From Deltaproteobacteria bacterium (GTDB lineage: Bacteria; Myxococcota_A; Polyangia; Haliangiales; JADYYK01): DNA of 64,000 nucleotides. The notes under the pieces are model-generated. The model was not told the origin of the DNA, searched no databases, and worked only from the letters and a program-made list of their open reading frames with translations. Location: the NCBI GenBank assembly GCA_020853705.1, contig JADYYK010000017.1, positions 1 through 64,000 on the forward strand, read 5' to 3'. Position numbers and translations under genes: made by a program. This document shows, one piece after another, positions 62,604-64,000 of the stretch (positions are counted from its first letter, which is position 1; every line of letters starts with the position of its first letter).

Positions 62604-63676
62604 CGAGCCCCCATCAGGACGCCTGCGATTCGCTCGCCGGCCCGGCCATCCCACAGCGGCACTGGCCGCGCCGCCGGATAGCGCCCGGCCGCGATGTCCT
62701 CCAGCAGCGGCTCGGCGCGTCCGAGCTCGCGCCCGATCAGGCGCGACGAGCCCAGCTCGCAGGTGATGGGCCGCTCGGTGTTGTCGCGCATGGTCAGGCA
62801 CGGAACGTCCAGCGCAGTGGTCTCCTCCTGGGCGCCGCCCGAGTCGGTCAGCACCACCCGCGCACCCGCCATCAGTCCGATGAAGTCGAGGTAGTCGGCT
62901 GGCGGCGTCAGGTGCACCCCGGGCGGCACCGCCAGCCCGAACTCGCGCAGGCGCGCCTGCGTGCGTGGATGCGCTGCGAACAGCACCGGCCAGCGACGCG
63001 CTGCCGCCCCCAGCACGGCCAGCGACTCGGCCAGCGGCCCTGCGCTGTCGACGTTGCCGGGCCGGTGCAGCGTTGCCACCGCATAGCCGCCGCGCTCGAC
63101 GCCGTGGGCCTGCCAGGGCGCTGCCGCCAGCGCCTGGTCGCGGAAGCGCAGCAGGGTGTCGATCATGACGTTGCCCACCAGGTGGACGCGCCCGGGCGCC
63201 ACGCCCTCGCGCTCGAGGTTGGCGACGCCGGACGGTTCGCTGGCGAACCAGCGCGAGGCCAGCACGTCGGTCACGCGGCGGTTGCGCTCCTCCGGCATGC
63301 TGTGGTCGAAGCTGCGCAGCCCGGCCTCGACGTGCGCGATGGGCAGATCGCAGGCGTCCGCGGCGACCGCCCCCGCCGCGGTCGACGTGACGTCGCCGAC
63401 CACGATGACCTCGACCACCCGCAGCGTCGGCAGCAGCGCACTCAGCCCGCGCACGATGGCGCCAAACTGATCGCCGCGCGAACCGGCGCTGACCCCCAGG
63501 TGGTGCGCTGGCGCCGGCAACTCCAGCCGCGCGAACAGCCGATCCGACAGCGCCGGATCGAAGTGCTGCCCGGTGTGCAGCAGCAGCACCTCGGCGCCGC
63601 GCGCAGTCAGCGCGCGCTCGACCGCGCTGGCCTTGACGAAGTTCGGCCGGGTCCCGACCACCAGCGCGAATCTCAT
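62600..63676 (-). CDS. wecB: UDP-N-acetylglucosamine 2-epimerase (non-hydrolysing)
   Basis: A 358-residue GT-B-fold epimerase. VGTRPNFVKASAV, LLLHTGQHFD, IVVGDVTSTAAGAVAA, HVEAGLRSFDHSMPEERNRRVTDVLA and VLTDSGGAQEETTALDVPCLTMRDNTERPIT are the family blocks; the catalytic Asp/Glu/His sites are present. It makes UDP-ManNAc, the substrate of a ManNAc dehydrogenase such as the enzyme at 39021. ATG start; a 120-base gap separates it from the Wza-like gene. Confidence 0.95.
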   Translation of the reverse strand: MRFALVVGTRPNFVKASAVERALTARGAEVLLLHTGQHFDPALSDRLFARLELPAPAHHLGVSAGSRGDQFGAIVRGLSALLPTLRVVEVIVVGDVTSTAAGAVAADACDLPIAHVEAGLRSFDHSMPEERNRRVTDVLASRWFASEPSGVANLEREGVAPGRVHLVGNVMIDTLLRFRDQALAAAPWQAHGVERGGYAVATLHRPGNVDSAGPLAESLAVLGAAARRWPVLFAAHPRTQARLREFGLAVPPGVHLTPPADYLDFIGLMAGARVVLTDSGGAQEETTALDVPCLTMRDNTERPITCELGSSRLIGRELGRAEPLLEDIAAGRYPAARPVPLWDGRAGERIAGVLMGAR

Positions 63677-63708
63677 CGTGCGCCCACCCCAACCAGCAGG
63701 ATGCGCCT

Positions 63709-63725
63709 CGCCCGTATCCCGGGCG
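63709..63725 (-). terminator. Hairpin in the gap between Wza-like and wecB genes
   Basis: Arms CGCCCG and CGGGCG around a five-base loop in the 120-base gap. It could attenuate transcription after the exporter gene. No T-run; weak evidence. Confidence 0.25.
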
Positions 63726-63796
63726 GGTGGTGCTGCGTCAGCCTGAGGAGGCGCGGCACGACTATCCCGCAGCCGCGTCGCGCGGCGCCACCTGCA

Positions 63797-64000
63797 TCAG
63801 AAGTTCCGCTCGGGGACGAAGACCAGATCGCCGGGCTGCAGGAAGAAGTTGGGCGAGCGGCCCGCGCTGATGGCCTGCACCGGGATGGTGCGCTTCATCT
63901 TCTCACCGCCGATGATGCGGGTCACCGCCACGCTGTCCTTCTTGGCCAGCGCCGAGAAGCCGCCGGCCCTGCTGATGGCCTCGACGATCGACATGCGGTC
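63797..64000 (-). CDS. Wza-type polysaccharide export protein (partial, 5' end outside window)
   Basis: The last 67 residues of a gene that continues past the right edge. The pattern VEAISRAGGFSALAKKDSVAVTR followed by IPVQAISAGRSPNFFLQPGDLVFVPERNF is the C-terminal SLBB domain and end of outer-membrane polysaccharide export (OPX/Wza) proteins; PGD-x-V-x-VPE is the usual ending. It would be the exporter of the locus and pair with the kinase at 58410. The gene probably starts the minus-arm operon. Confidence 0.88.
   Translation of the reverse strand, partial: DRMSIVEAISRAGGFSALAKKDSVAVTRIIGGEKMKRTIPVQAISAGRSPNFFLQPGDLVFVPERNF

Overview
The window is very GC-rich (third codon positions almost all G or C) and reads as chromosomal DNA of a myxobacterium-like organism, phylum Myxococcota (Polyangia or Haliangiales type). 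This rests on traits, not on a marker gene: many secreted lipoproteins with Asp/Ala/Pro-rich linkers, a Myxococcus-type Cys-rich repeat (CGDG...GE.CDDGN), SUMF1-like lipoproteins, a DUF4157 protein, PEGA proteins, and operons joined by ATGA/GTGA overlaps. I see no rRNA, tRNA, CRISPR array, insertion sequence or phage gene.

Layout. (1) 1-9576, minus strand: a TPR-like protein, a PEGA lipoprotein with an outer-membrane-like protein, a VOC lipoprotein, then one coupled operon running 9576 to 2298: HELIH protein, hisB, hisH, hisA, hisF, SUMF1-like lipoprotein, SWIM-SNF2 helicase. (2) 9689-12808: UvrD/Rep helicase and an SDR, with a heptamer array and a striking 50-bp tandem repeat that carries a hairpin. 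(3) 12987-26292: envelope and small-molecule genes, including two tandem paralogous lipoproteins, a left-handed beta-helix acyltransferase, a NUDIX protein, a beta-propeller lipoprotein, a PlsC-like acyltransferase, a PhyH dioxygenase with a suspicious start, and a DUF4266-DUF3570-c-type cytochrome cassette. (4) 26299-35225: an accessory island on the minus strand with visibly less extreme codon use. It holds a DUF4157 protein, a propeller lipoprotein, two small unknowns, a TPR/PEGA membrane protein, and a 1136-residue lipoprotein with seven choice-of-anchor-D repeats, a Cys-rich repeat and a SUMF1 domain. (5) 35420-64000: a large surface-polysaccharide locus.

The polysaccharide locus has a plus-strand arm (37936-57427) and a convergent minus-strand arm (64000-57391). 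Genes 37936-47851 form a nearly gapless, translationally coupled nonulosonic-acid-like pathway: glycosyltransferase, CBS-nucleotide-sugar dehydrogenase fusion, CMP-sugar synthetase, 2-hydroxyacid dehydrogenase, NeuB-type synthase, HAD phosphatase, phosphotransferase, nucleotidyltransferase-HAD fusion, SpsF-like transferase, PseG-like hydrolase. Then come asparagine synthetase, a GT4 glycosyltransferase, an internally deleted acyltransferase, two O-antigen ligase/Wzy-type proteins, a GNAT and a FlaA1/WbpM-type dehydratase. The minus arm supplies export and priming: Wza-like exporter (partial), WecB epimerase, priming sugar transferase, DegT aminotransferase, Wzc-like tyrosine autokinase and a nucleotidyltransferase. 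No Wzx flippase is visible.

The best candidates for something new are the nonulosonic-acid-like operon with its unusual fusions, the DUF4157 island with an inverted repeat just upstream of its first gene, the DUF4266/DUF3570/cytochrome cassette, and the 50-bp hairpin repeat. All protein assignments come from reading motifs by eye; no database search was run.
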